Shown: positions 39,741 through 52,262 of the stretch, one piece after another
How the letters are laid out: each line of letters opens with the position of its first letter
Position numbering within the stretch: the first letter of the stretch is position 1
Assembly: GCA_003993805.1 (NCBI GenBank)
Contig: RSEF01000031.1
Coordinates: 24,540,288-24,604,287, forward strand
Direction: 5' to 3'
DNA: 64,000 bases
Source of the DNA: Himantopus leucocephalus
Taxonomy: Eukaryota; Chordata; Aves; Charadriiformes; Recurvirostridae
The notes under the pieces: generated by a model
The model's input: only the letters and a program-made list of their open reading frames with translations
Database searches by the model: none
What the model was told of the DNA's origin: nothing
Position numbers and translations under genes: made by a program

Positions 39741-42700
39741 GTATCTAATGATTTTCCTAGCTCACAGAAATTTCTGATATCTTCAGAGACAGAGCAAGGA
39801 GCTCCTACTTGCTCTCTGGGTATGATTTTCTATCATCATAGTCAGCTGGCTGAATTTAGACCAGCTTCCAGTGTTGGGACTAGTCAAAATGTCAGGAAGT
39901 TGCAACCGTTGACTGACCCCCATCCTAATGCACACACCTGACCTTAATCTATGGGTGGCAGGGATCTGCTACTATTGGCAGATCAATGTTGCATTGGTAT
40001 TGCTGGTTTAGCTTCGAGGCTGCAAAATATCAGTGAGATAAGGACAGAAATGGAAGCAGAAAATAAATGGCAAGGGAAAAGGTAATGAAACAGTCAAAGA
40101 TCGGAGAAATACTCTGCAACGTGGAATTATTGTAAGACTTTCAGATCACCCCAAATTAACCCTTTTTGATTTTCAGCCTATTATCTCACCACAGAATGCA
40201 TTTTTTTAGCATTTATTTATTACCATAGATACAATTACATCCTTTAAGGTTTATTTGCTAAAATGTTTTTAGCCAAAGCTTTATAATTTTTTTTTTAATT
40301 TGTAGTTGTTTTGCATTGGAAAACTAAATCTATACTCATGCCTGTTTTCTGTTCTTATACAGTAACAAAATACGTAAATACTAGATATTACATTTCTTTT
40401 TTTTTTCCCTCAGCTGGTGTGTTGGATAGGTTATTCTTGAGGGCTATTTATTCTTCATTACTTCTCTGCAAACACATGTTACTCTTCTATTTCTAGCACC
40501 CCTGATTTTATTAGCCATCCCATTATTGAATTTAACATTCATCTGGTGTTATTTAAAATGTGCAAAGTTCATCACTGAATATTACTTAAATCTTTAAAAG
40601 AGTAGAAGCAAATGTTTTTCTTTTCAAAAACTTCTCTGTGATGATGCTCTACGATTTTGTGCTGTTCTATAGTTTTATTGCTCAATATACACTTGACTGG
40701 AAGGAAGTCAAAATATATTAGAACTTTGTAGAGTTTGTCCTGGAAAGGTTTATATTTGATCTGCATGATGTAACCCCTTCTTTAATTCACTAGCAAATAA
40801 GAGGCATAAAGGAAGCGGAACAGAAACTAGAGAGGATGAAATTGATAGAATATGTCATAATTTTTCCCTTCACTCTGTTTTCCCCAAAGTAAAATCAAAC
40901 ACCACAGCCAGCTGTGGTGACAATAGTAACGTGGTTACTAGGTGAACCCCAACACTGCGGAGGCTAGGAATCGAAAAGGCAGAATAGCTGGTGCTAGACC
41001 TTAAGGGAACCATCAAACTCCTTGACCTTCCTGTTGTATAAGGAAGAGCAACCATAGTTTAGACCTGCAGCAAAGCAGGTGGAGGCTATGTCTGTGCAGT
41101 AAATAGCTAAATGATTTAGACATTATAACCATCTAAATACTGGGTGATTGAACCTGTATCATGATGACTGGATAGGTCTTTCTGCCCAGGAGGATGCATA
41201 TGGACATATGGTTGTTTTGTGCAGCCCCTCTGTTTTTTTCTTTGTTTGTCACCAAATTAATCATTCATTAAATGATGCTTGAATTTTTTTGTCATTTTGT
41301 TTACATATGTGTAATTAGTCAAAGTCAGTCAGGTATTATTCTGATTCCAAGATTTCAATCATCTTAGGCTTCATGGGTTACCGACAGATCTGGGACAGAA
41401 GAGAAGCAGTTTAAGAGAAGATTAAAACTGGGACCAGCCTGAGGAGGATTCTCCAAATGCAAAATACATTGGCAGAGATTATTGCTTTTGGGGGGATTGT
41501 CACCTGTAGAAGAAAAGTGACAGAAGCTGTCAAGTATTAAAGAACAGTAAAAGGTATGAGCTCATAAACAGTACCTGCCTGTTTGTGAGGTCCAACTTAA
41601 AATACAATTCGAGAAAATGAGAAATTATTGGTATTTGTAGTTTATGTACAAATAGAATTCCCTTTATGCTGTTGTGCACGTTATTTCCTTTAAATGTCTC
41701 TACTGGTGTTTTTGAGAACAGCTCTTCCTTTCTCTTACTAGCTGTTTATAATCCTCCCATTATTCCTTTGCAGGAAAAAAATAATCCCTTTATTCCTGTC
41801 ATAAAAAACAGCAGATAATTTAAGAAACAAAACTAAATATAGGTTTTGTAGACCAAGTCATTCTACATGTACTGCTAGTATAAACAAAATTGCTAGTGAG
41901 AGGATCGTTTCGGAATTACCATAACTTTTATGACTTCTATAAAACTTAAAGGAAAAATCTTACTTTGGGGAAAAACTGTTGCGAGGAGAAATTTAAGGGG
42001 ATTGATTTCCTTTGCAATAGACTAAGAGTTGGTTATTAAAAAAATAAAGTATATTCTACAGGGAGAAATGCAATTCAACTATACCTATGGGCTCAGAGAA
42101 ATTAACAAGTTACCATTAGTCAAAGAGTCTCAAAGTAATACATGAAGCAATACATCAGAATACATCAGGCAATTCACAGATATTGTCTGAGAGGTGCTTC
42201 TAGACTCTAAGAAACACAAATTAATTTGAATGAGCTTTCATGTCTTCCACTGGCAGCTGAGCTAGCTTGAATGACCTCTCCTGGTAATTTTCTACTCTCA
42301 GTTGGCTAGAAGTGCATAGATGAACAGTTTGCAAATGTAAACTGATAGGTGTTAACTAGTTAATGCACAGTAGCTTGCTTGCAACTTTAGTTACTATCAT
42401 CTAAAATTATTGTTACTCACAACAACAGTACAACAACAGGAGTTTCGTACAGTTTTGTTCTAGCAATACAAAGATGCATTATTTGTGATTAGAATTAAAA
42501 TAGCCACTAATCATGCACAGCTTGATATCAATGACATAAAAGCAATTACAGTGCAATCATGAAAAATAACATTGTTAGCACTGTCCACTTACAGTTTCCT
42601 AAATCACCATATTCCAAAAGTCAAGTATTTATTAATGTTATCATTAGACCGATCATATACTGTATTGCTTTCTTCCCTTTAGTGCATCTATTAGTCTTAA

Positions 42701-45700
42701 AAAAGAGACCATGACAATTTTATTGCCTGGTCTCTTAACGTGCCTTTTAAATCAAATGAAGTCACCAAAAGCTAATTTCTGTGGATCCAGACTGATATTA
42801 CTTTTGTCTTATCTAATCACATTTTGTATATTGCAATCCCCTGAACTAACTTCTGTCTCAACAACAATAGTTATACTGGAGCTTCCAGTTTTGTAAACAT
42901 GTATTTCTAATGGAATAGCTGGATTATGCACCTACGCAAAATAAAAGAACAATGGAAAGATTTTTGACTGAACTGTGATTCAACAGAAACCTTCATCACA
43001 GTTTTTAACACGTGTCACATATTTTGACTTTAAGAAGTTAACATTGAAAATATGTGTTTTGTCCTGTGTATTTATCCTATATAGGTGTAAAGAAGATGAT
43101 AACAGGAGGGAGTTGGCCGGATTCTCCAGTCTGCCTCACACAGCTTATCGCTACAACTGCCTTGCAGTTATGACCAGTGGCTGCCTGTCACTACAAGTGC
43201 ATCTAACAAAGTATCGATGAGATCCTTTGACCATGATGTGGTCAAAGCTAGAACAGGCAGGCACTAAAACAGGCTAAATATCAACAAATTCAGAAAGACA
43301 GGTGGCATAGTATTTGCTATGGGGTTTAGGGGTATTTTAGGAAATATATTCTAGGGAAACTTATATGATTGTGTCAAACATAGAAGACATGGATTTGCCA
43401 GAGATACTACTTAACTAATTGGCTAGAATAAAGCAGTTAGCTAGTTGTGCTCAAGTTTATCACAGCTTTGCAAGGAACCTCACACTCATCAGGTGAATTT
43501 AGGACCATTCCACATAATGGAAAGGCATATCCCCTTGACCTGAAATACAAGTAAATTGGCAGACAAGTTTTGAGAAAAATTTACTTAGAGTAGTCATGGC
43601 CCTTAGTGCAACCCATGGTACTCTCCGTTCATTTTCCTGTGACATTCTCTTACCTCAACCAGTATTTTCCTCTGTTAGAAGTGACAATAACCAATGAACA
43701 CTCCAGCTGGGAGATGGGAGAAATCACCTCTGATTTGGCACATAACCACTGTTTTCATATTGATAGATACCATTCTGTTTTGGCCATGAAGGAGACATAT
43801 TCTCCATCTTACTTTTTGAATGATTTTTTTGGACCACATTTTACCCTTTTTTTTGTTTTTTTTTTAACCTTTTTTTTTTATACTTGGTAAACTACTGAAG
43901 GATTGCTTGACAGAATATCGGAGCTCTTGGAGGGAGAAAAGTGACATTTAAAGCTTTAGAACATTGACTCTTATGATCTCTCCAAGAAGATTTATGAGAT
44001 GACTATTTAGTCTTTGCATAATATTTATTTTATATTAATCTCATGCTTCAACACTCATAACAATAAAAATTTTCTTTTCTTCTTAATGCGTAATATAGTT
44101 TAGGGAGATATTTTACTGTCATCCTCTCAGATATTAAAGATGATCACAGATAAAGGTGCGTGTGCACATGTCTACATACAGATGTGTATGTTGTTGAATA
44201 ACGTATGGATAGCTCGTTGATGTGTGGTCCCTGTCCATTCACGGTTAATCAGCCAGATGGGATCAGCCAGAAATTCCTTCCAGTCTCATCTCATCAGCAA
44301 TAGCTATTAGCCTCTTTTTGTTCCCCATTGTAATATGGAGCACTATCCACTTTTTAGAAGTATTTAGGCATGTTTTTCTTCCAAACATTCTCAATTATGG
44401 GATCTAGGACATTGGAAATAGCTTCTTCACTCTTCATCTGGAACATTAAGGTTTTTCCACAGATCTTATGTTTGTTGTAAGGTGTTAGGATAATTTTGTT
44501 AAGCTGGGTTTGTGGAGCAGGTGATCTTTGGGCCTTATAAAAATAAACACCTATTCCTATTTGTCTGCATTTTCAGGGCTTGCTGATACAACGTGTGATT
44601 TAAGTTTACATGACCTTTTTCCTCGTTAACCAATGCTTATTAATTTGGCTTTAATGCTTACTCACTACATGTTATGTTAGGAAGGAAACACTTCAGCTCT
44701 TACTTTCCTGCTAGACTCCTAAGAGTTTGGTTAAGGCCTCTACACATTAAGGCCTTATCATCCTTGTCAAAATGATACAGAATAACTTTTCATTTCTGAC
44801 TGTTTTCAATTTAAATTGACAACTTGGCACTCAGGACTTCCTTCAGCCACAGCTAATAGACTTAGTGCTGTTGAATACCATTTTGTTGTCTCAGAGATCT
44901 GCATATCCCTATAACCAATACAGATCACTTCAGAGGCAAAAGGAATATTTCTAGTTAGTTTAGTTAATAAACTGGTTGTCTGTATAGTTTTATTTTCAAC
45001 TTTTAAATATGTTGTGATGTTTTCTTGAAAAGTGGAGATATAGGGCTTAGTTTTTCATTGTTTTTTTGGTCATAGTTTCACCTGTGAGTTATCAGCGTGC
45101 AATAGAATTGTCATAAATATTAGCTATTAGTAGCTGTTCAGCTTTCCAGACCATACATCAGATTTTTCTTTTGTAGGTGATGATTCCTTCTTGCTTTTAG
45201 TTGATGGTATTACTAGTTTGGAGGTAGAAAGTTTGTTGCTGCTTTACAATAGTTAAAACAGTTTGTAACTACTTATTATACAGTCAAAATGAATGTATCA
45301 AAAGAAAAGGGTCTAATTTCTGTGAAAGGACATGTTTTAGTAAACTCATGTTAATAACTGAGATGAAATAGACAGTGTTTTGAGTGCTGATATTTCTTCA
45401 AATTATCGCTTCCCAGTGAAGAATTGTTACGTTGGAAACTCATTCACTAGCCCTGCTCTGAGTCACTTAGCCTTCCACATGGGAAAACTTGGCAAGATAT
45501 CCGGGACGCTGTTGGCATTGGCACCACTTGTCTGAGATTTCTTATTTCCTACAATATGATTGCATGCTAGGTGATAGAACATTTCAGGATAAATTATGTG
45601 TTTGAAGTTAAAAGAAGAGAACACACCTTAGTGTTAAATTGACTTGCCTCTACTGAACCGTAAGGCAACACTGGATAAGGCATACTCAATCTTTCATTCT

Positions 45701-47936
45701 AACTGAGCCCAAGGAAGAACTAGTTAAAATATGGATGAGGCAGTAGAAGAGGGTCTGACACTGTGACTACACTTCTAATACACATCATAATACAATGTAC
45801 TGAAGCTCTGAAAGCTTTGAGCAGTAAAAGAGTACAGTGCCATTAGTGTGTTGTACATTACCATGAATACCTTGTTGGGTGTTAGCTGTGCTATCATTAC
45901 ACTGCTTTTCAGTGAGGAATGTGGACATATACCTTTTTTCAGGAAATAAGCAGAGCCCCAGAGAGCTTTCATTCTTAATACAGAGGTGCATTTTTCTTGT
46001 TAGTTTGTAAGGGCAAATGTCATTGTTATTAGTATTAAATATCATAATTGTCTAGCTATGTGAACACGTCTGTCGTTAATTCAGCAGTACAGACATACAT
46101 TATTATTATAATAAAAAGTACTAATGGAACGGTGGAAATAACATTATAGAATAAGTGCTCTTTCCCAGACTTACTGTTACGCTTTCCCTCATGTAAGGAC
46201 AGTCTCTGATAAGCCTCTAAAAAGACCATATTCTGATCTCAGTTTCTGTAAGTTTGTGCTTGACCTAAAATCACAGGCCTATTTCCCTCTCTTCAAGGTG
46301 TCTCGCAACTAAAATCAACCCCATATGTAATTCTAGCTATGGCCATTGAAACTTAAGTGACACAGGAGGAAAAAAACAATTTAGTGAAAATCACAAACAA
46401 CATATACTAAGTACTTATAGACAATTTTGATTAAACTATTGACAGACTTTGCATATTACCAATACTCTGTCCTGTTTACTGACCTGACTGTCAGGTAGGC
46501 ACTGTAGAATTCTGGAAATCTTTTCCTTAGTTATCTCTTTCAGATATAAACAAAAACTGTCTCAATGATTCACTTACATGGCAGAAGTGGTCGTGAACAG
46601 CTGATCCTTTGAAAGACCTGACTGCGTTCTGATCTGGCTGAAAGATGGGTGTCCCATTTTATTCTCCTAGTGACAGGTCTGTAATACCTTTAATACATCT
46701 TTGTCAGTTTGATGCAGCTTCAACAGTTTACACATCACCTCCTCCTTTAGCTCAGGACTCAGTACTACGATCCTTTAAAGTACTTCTATAGAACACGGCA
46801 CACAATGCAGTGCTGTATCAAGTACAACTCATGTTGGAAAGCAAACCTTTGACTCTTAGGTTACAACTCCCTTGGTTTCATGGGCATCAATGAAAGAGTG
46901 CATAAAAGACAAAATGTAGTTCCTAGTCTGTCTTGTGTTGTCTCGTATTTTTTGGCACTTTATGATGCAGAAGAGATGAGGAGAAACAAATCAAATATCA
47001 TTACAACTTTATTTTCCATCTCGTTCTCCCTTTCCAGCCCATCTCTTAGCATGACACTTATTCACTAATATCTGTTGTATCTTCTAAAACAGAGTACTTT
47101 GGAGGAGAAATGCCAGCAGATGGTCTTGAGCCATGAAGTGGGAGGAAGTTAGAAGGAAATTATTCTACAACTTTTGCTGAGGAGCAGGATCATTTTTATT
47201 AGGAAAGTTGCAAAGAAAGTAAGTAATGGGAATAGAAAACAGAAAAGATAAGTCTGTGATGCAAATTGAAGCAGGGAAATTCTGGAATATTCCTGAGTAC
47301 TTATTCATGGTTAGCAAACCAAGCTGTTTATGCTTCTAAGCTATATATAAGGAAACCCACAAGTATGTACACAATTCCTTATTATGGCCTTATTGATGAA
47401 ATATAGCCCAAACACCGATATTCTCAACCATTTGATAGTTTTTGACTCCTTATGAAGTATGTTAAAATCCCTGATTGATATTTTAGGGTAGATCATAACT
47501 TCACAGTCTTCTCTAAGTAAGGGCAGAACATTGTTTTAGAATGAATGTTTGCATGGAACATCAAAAAACTTTCCATGTTGACCTTTTGCTATGGGAAATG
47601 CCAGCTTTTTGCCTCTGTGGAGCAGCTTAGGCCCCCTGGGCACTTGACCCACAATGGCTGTAGGGTAGGGAATAATACAAAGACTGTATCTTCTTTAGTA
47701 CGCTTATATGTTCTTCTTGAAGCAAAGTTATAAAGAAGGGTCAAGTAGCAAAGTAGAGAAGCAAACTTTATTGGGACAAAGTAATCCAGTTTGAAAATGG
47801 GACACAGATTGTTTTCTGATGGAAAACTTTCCAGAATATGGCTCTGTTTTTCTAAATACGAAGAAATCATAAGAGGCAGGGGTATATGCTAGGAAGCACA
47901 GAAGAAAAATGCTTATGCTAATTTTTCTTCATTCGT
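39741..47936. other. Non-coding intron-like sequence, no recognised element
   Basis: Eight kilobases of AT-rich DNA without a recognised transposon or exon. T-rich tracts lie at 40289-40299, 40397-40407 and 43849-43880. A pair of short hairpins lies at 40900-40939. All open frames are under 100 codons with no domains. Confidence 0.55.
40900..40939. other. Two adjacent short inverted repeats
   Basis: CACCACAGC and GCTGTGGTG form a 9-bp perfect stem with a 2-base loop (40900-40919). Directly after it, AGTAAC and GTTACT form a 6-bp stem with a GTG loop (40925-40939). No family of structured RNA is recognised. Confidence 0.5.
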
Positions 47937-48134
47937 AGAATCATAGAATGGTTTGGGTTGGAAGGGACCTTTAAAGGTCACCTAGTCCAACACCCCTGCA
48001 ATAAGCAGGGACATCTTCCACTAGATCGGGTTGCTCCAAGCCCTGTCTTACCTGACCTTGAATGTTTCCAGGGATGGGGCACCTGCAACCTCTCCGGGCA
48101 ACCTGTTCCATTGTTTCACAACCTTTCTTCAGAC
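47937..48134 (-). mobile_element. CR1 LINE 3' UTR fragment
   Basis: This starts on the plus strand with TAGAATCATAGAATGGTTTG, the reverse of the CR1 terminal repeats. It continues through GGGTTGGAAGGGACC, TTGAATGTTTCCAGGGATGG and GGCAACCTGTTCCATTG, all typical antisense CR1. It ends near 48134 by 5' truncation. It is one of the better preserved copies in the window. Confidence 0.95.
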
Positions 48135-50159
48135 TGTAAGATTTAAAATCTTTTAAACAATACTTTTAAGGCAGATCAAGATTTTTCTTCCTATATAGTG
48201 CCCTAACTTTCCAAGCCCTTTTCAAGTTAGTGGCCCGTACTCATTCAAACAATGTCAACCAAAGCAACCTTTATAGCAGCAGTATTTTGTGACTAGTCAG
48301 ACAGCTCCTCTGGAAAGCCCATTCTTCTCTGTGAAAAACTGTGGGTTTTTAAAGAAAAATGAAAGGCTACTGAAATTCTGTAGAAGATAAAAGAGTTGTT
48401 TGCAAGGGCTGCACAAATATAAGTTGTACATATACTTTGGTTTTGTAATCTTTTAGAAAATAAGCTCAAGTCTTAGTTTGTAGCTTCCACTTCTGTGAGT
48501 TGTTTCCACTGAAGATATTAGAGTTGAATGTAGGTGCAACATTGATCCAATTGAAGTTAAATGAGTTTTGCTGTTGTTGGCAAACACAGAATACCATTCT
48601 CTGTTTTAACACTTGGTGCTTTTCAGATTTGGATAGAACATTAGATCCCAAGATCTAATCATTTTCCTGCTCCTCTGATCTTTTTTTAACCTTAATTTTT
48701 AAAAATACACAATCACAAATTGCTAGAATTACAGTATCACAATTGTTATTACAAAGCAGTAATAGCTTGTAAATAATGAAAACAATATTGCAGCCAATTG
48801 ATTTTGTTTTATTGAGTCCTTCTTTTGAAATAAATCTTTGGCTTTACAGCACCAGTACATTCAATAAAAATAGCTTGCTTTTTTTTTTTTTCTGGTGTGG
48901 ATTTCCCAATCCATGCAGAAGATGCAGTTTATGCTATCTGATACATTCCTAGACAGTAATAGTACTAATATGTTTTCAAATGTATTGGGGGGAAAGATGT
49001 TCTTTCAGTGTTCTCTTTTTTTCCCTGACATTTTGTTCATCTCCACTGCATGAGACGTAGTCCATATTCCAATAGGAAATAAAAGTGTGGGAAAATTTTA
49101 GCCTTTATTTTTCCTCTATTCAGAAGCTGAAAATTCGTCTGGATAAATGACTACTGAGGATTACCATGAGGATTTAAAAAGTAAGATGGATTTGTAGAAA
49201 GCAAAAGTATTTCTAGAAAAACTGAAATGTTCTAAAAGAGACTATAGCAAGTATTATTATGTATAGCTTATTGGGCTATTGAAAGGTATTCTCTCCATCA
49301 TTGAAATGTCAAACAATGTTGGTGGAAGACAACTTTTTTTTTTTTTTAAAATTTTTTAAACAAATGGTATTTGCAGTACAATACATCATTTAACTGTAGT
49401 TATAGTAAGGGCCACTCAGGATGTGTTTTCAACCAAGCATATTGTACAAGCCCTTGTATTTGCTGCTACTCTCAGGATTTTAAAGTTAATGACATTTCCA
49501 TTGCGTACTTTCTTTGATATTTTCCTTGACCTTTAGAAGAATATTTTGAATATTTTTCTTTTAATCTTCAATTTTTCACAGCATTTCCTTTTCTTTGCTG
49601 ATGCGGAGAATCTCTAATTTTCAGTTAATTGCTTATCTCGTACTGGCTTTCTCTTCTATTGTTCCTTCACAGATAGTGCTGCTCTAACATTAAACTAACT
49701 GAAACCAGTTTTGGTTTTGCCATGGGTTCATGGCAAAATGTACCATTTTAAATCACTTCATTTTTGTGGCTTTTTTTTCAGAAGTGTTTGGGCCTAATTC
49801 TCCCTTGTAGCTTGTGCAAACCTTTTTTCTCTCTAGCCAGGATGAACCAAGGATTTAGAAGCTATTCTCCAAAGCTTTTTTAATTTGGAGGACATTCAGA
49901 TGGGTATGCAGACTTTGTTTTCCTGTAAGCTTATGTTTAATTATATATAGAACTACCACTTTGCTGGAAGGGCAGCTGTTACTGTGGTTTCTCTTTGGGT
50001 GCCAAGCTGTTAGTCAGTCAATGTCACCTCATTATGGAAACTTTATAACTTGTTTCTAATTTTTCAGTTGTTTCCCTTAACTCAAAACAATTAACTAGAC
50101 TAGATGAGCACATGTCTGTCTGTCTCTCTCTTTCTGAATAGGCAATCATGATGGGTCTC
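48135..50159. other. Non-coding intron-like sequence, no recognised element
   Basis: AT-rich with T-runs near 48879-48891 and 49331-49346. A short CTGT/CTCT-rich patch just before LTR C (50115-50132) is low complexity. Nothing else recognised. Confidence 0.55.
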
Positions 50160-50306
50160 TGTCGTGGTTTAACCCCAGCCAGCAACTAAACACCACACAG
50201 CCACTTGCTCACTCTCTCCCCAGCAGGCTGGAGGGAAAGAGAATTGGAAGGTTAGAAATGAGAAAACTCATGAGTTGAGATAAGATCAGCTTAATAGTTG
50301 AAATAA

Positions 50307-50392
50307 AATATAATAATAATAATAATAGTAACAACAACAACAATAACAAAAACAAGAACAAAACCAATAATGACAATGATGATGATGATGGA
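50307..50392. repeat. Trinucleotide microsatellite inside LTR C
   Basis: AAT units, then AAC units, an interrupted A/C-rich stretch, and GAT units. The repeat sits in the R/U5-side half of the LTR and probably varies in length between copies. Confidence 0.9.
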
Positions 50393-50527
50393 AAGGAAAA
50401 TAAGAAAAACAGAGAGAAGTAAAACCAAAGACAGACAAGTGGTGCAAACTAAAAACAATTGCTCACCACAACCAACCGATGCCCAGCCAGGCCCCAAGCA
50501 GGGACCCCTGGCCAAATTTCCCCCTAG

Positions 50528-50550
50528 TTTATATGCTGAGCATGATGTCA
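50528..50550 (-). promoter_or_regulatory. LTR C core promoter: CRE-like site plus TATA box
   Basis: The minus strand has TGACATCA (50543-50550), one mismatch from the CREB/ATF palindrome, 8 bases before ATATAAA (50528-50534). LTR A has a similar pair; LTR B has an octamer in the same place. Confidence 0.6.
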
Positions 50551-50807
50551 TATGGTATGGAATATCCCTTTGGTCAGTTGGGGTCAGCTGTCCTTGCTGT
50601 GTCCCCTCCCATCTTCTTGTGCACCTCCAGCCTGCTCACTGGCAGAGTGGTGTGAGGAGCAGAAAAGGCCTTGACTCTGTAAGCACTGCTCACCAATAAC
50701 TAAAACATCCCTGAGTTATCAACGCTGTTTCCAGCACAAATTCAAAACATAGCCCCATACTAGCTACTATGAAGAAAATTAACTTTACCCCAGCCAAAAA
50801 CAGCACA

Positions 50808-51384
50808 GTCTCATTCCTGCTTTTCCTTATACAGGACAGTTTCCATCCAGATATGTGTGTGTATAAGTGAGCAAGATTTAGCCCACTTGTACCTTTTTGC
50901 ACGTAAGATGCATGCAGCAATTGCAGTTTTCTTTTTTTTTCTTTTTTAACATGACAATGGTTTTATTGATATTCACTTTTATGCTTGCAGACAAACTATT
51001 TCTCCAAGTAAAAAACTTTCATAAAGATATTCCTCATAATCTTCTTGTAGTCTTTTCTTTAGATGTTGCTATTATCTTTCCATCTTCTCTCAACCATATC
51101 TTTCAGAGCTTTGCATATGGGAGTAAGTAAAACTGTTTGCTTCATTATTTCAGTTATGATTTCATCAAATAGTATTACTGTGAAGTTCGCTGTGAAGTCT
51201 ACTGGTAATAATTACACTTGTCTCAGTTGCTTCTCATGGATCCAAGTGTAATGCTTTATATTTGGTGGTTGTTATCTTCTGACAGTAGTAGACCTAGAAG
51301 AAAGTTCAGGCATGACTGTACCATTAAATTATTTGCAGTGTTGCCATAACTCGGGATTTTTACAGTTGAGCATTGGAAAGTTAT
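50808..51384. other. Non-coding intron-like sequence
   Basis: AT-rich with T-runs near 50932-50946. Nothing recognised. Confidence 0.55.
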
Positions 51385-51456
51385 GCTCAGGGATTTAGAT
51401 TGGACCAGATTTTCCTTGAGGTCCCTTCCAACCTGCTATTCTATGATTCTATGATG
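51385..51456 (+). mobile_element. CR1 LINE 3' end fragment
   Basis: GATTTAGATTGGACCAGATT, then GAGGTCCCTTCCAACC, and the terminal units ATTCTATGATTCTATGA mark the last ~70 bases of a plus-sense CR1. It abuts an oppositely oriented CR1 with almost no spacer. Confidence 0.9.
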
Positions 51457-52262
51457 CTCTAGTTCTTTAATCGTCTTTGTGGCTTTTCGGTACACTTGCT
51501 CCAGTAAATCCATGTCTGTCTTGTACTAGGGGAAGCTCCCCAGTACAAGAAAAGGCAACCAAAAATGGAGACTGCACAGCCTCTGTGGGCAACCAGTTCC
51601 ATTTCACTGTCCTCATAGTGATCTTTTTTTCCCCTCTATCCAGTCCAAACCTCTCTTGTTTTAGCATCTGCTGTGTCTCGTCCTCCCAGCATGTGCCACT
51701 GTGACTAGCCTGGCCTTTTTTAGGTGTTGCAAGAATGCTATTAGCTTTGCCTGTAGCTTTCCCTTTTCCATGCTCAGCAAGCCTGATTTCCTCAGCATCT
51801 TCTCATAGGGCAAGTGTTCCAGCCCCCAGACCATCTTGGGGGCTCTTCGCTGAACTCGCTCCAGCTGACTCAAGTCTTTCATGTATTGGGGTGCCCAACA
51901 GTGGGCACAGTTTTCTACATGCATTTCAACAAGTGCTGAGTAGAGGGATACTCACTTCCCTTGATTTACTGGCTGTGCTCCTATTCATACAGGCCATGAT
52001 GCTGTCGACCATCTTTGCTGCCTTTTCTGCAGACATACTGCCTAGCCAGTCAGACCCTTGTCTCCACTCTTATGGTTGCAAGGGGTTCCTCCTTTCAAAG
52101 TGGAGGAATTTGCATTCGTCCTGGCTGAAATTCATTATTCATGCAGTTACATTTGGCATGTTCCTCCAATCTCTGTAAGTCTTTTGGGACTTTGTTCCTC
52201 AAGAACTTGCCTTTCAGTGTATTCACTGGTTTGCCCCAAGACCCATTAATTCCCTTATGACA
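51457..52262 (-). mobile_element. CR1 LINE fragment(s), ORF2 C-terminal half, antisense
   Basis: From about 51550 to 52262 the minus strand encodes the end of CR1 ORF2. The clearest frame (51924 to 51661) has ENCAHCWAPQYMKDLSQLER followed by VQRRAPKMVWGLEHLPYEKM, a textbook CR1 stretch. The piece at 51468-51538 repeats part of the same segment (CGTCTTTGTGGCTTTTCGGT and CCATGTCTGTCTTGTACTAG). At least two fragments, or a local duplication, are therefore joined near the hairpin at 51520-51549. Frameshifts are present throughout. The element continues toward the reverse transcriptase core up to about 52262. Confidence 0.88.
51520..51549. other. 30-base inverted repeat at a CR1 junction
   Basis: CTTGTACT pairs with AGTACAAG and GGGGA with TCCCC, with one bulged A and a 3-base loop: 13 base pairs in all. 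It lies exactly where one CR1 segment breaks off and the next starts. Confidence 0.8.

Larger units (their letters stand above)
50160..50807 (-). mobile_element. Solo LTR C, avian ERVL-type, 648 bp
   Basis: The left end is TGTCGTGGTTTAACCCCAGC and the right end is CAGCCAAAAACAGCACA. It is flanked by a perfect 5-bp target duplication GTCTC (50155-50159 and 50808-50812), the class III (ERVL) size. Transcription sense is minus: the TATA box ATATAAA lies at 50528-50534 on that strand. Its first ~40 bases and its last ~280 bases match LTR A, but the middle does not, so A and C are mosaic relatives. The middle holds a trinucleotide repeat. No internal viral sequence is present. This is the best preserved of the A/C pair. 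Confidence 0.93.
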
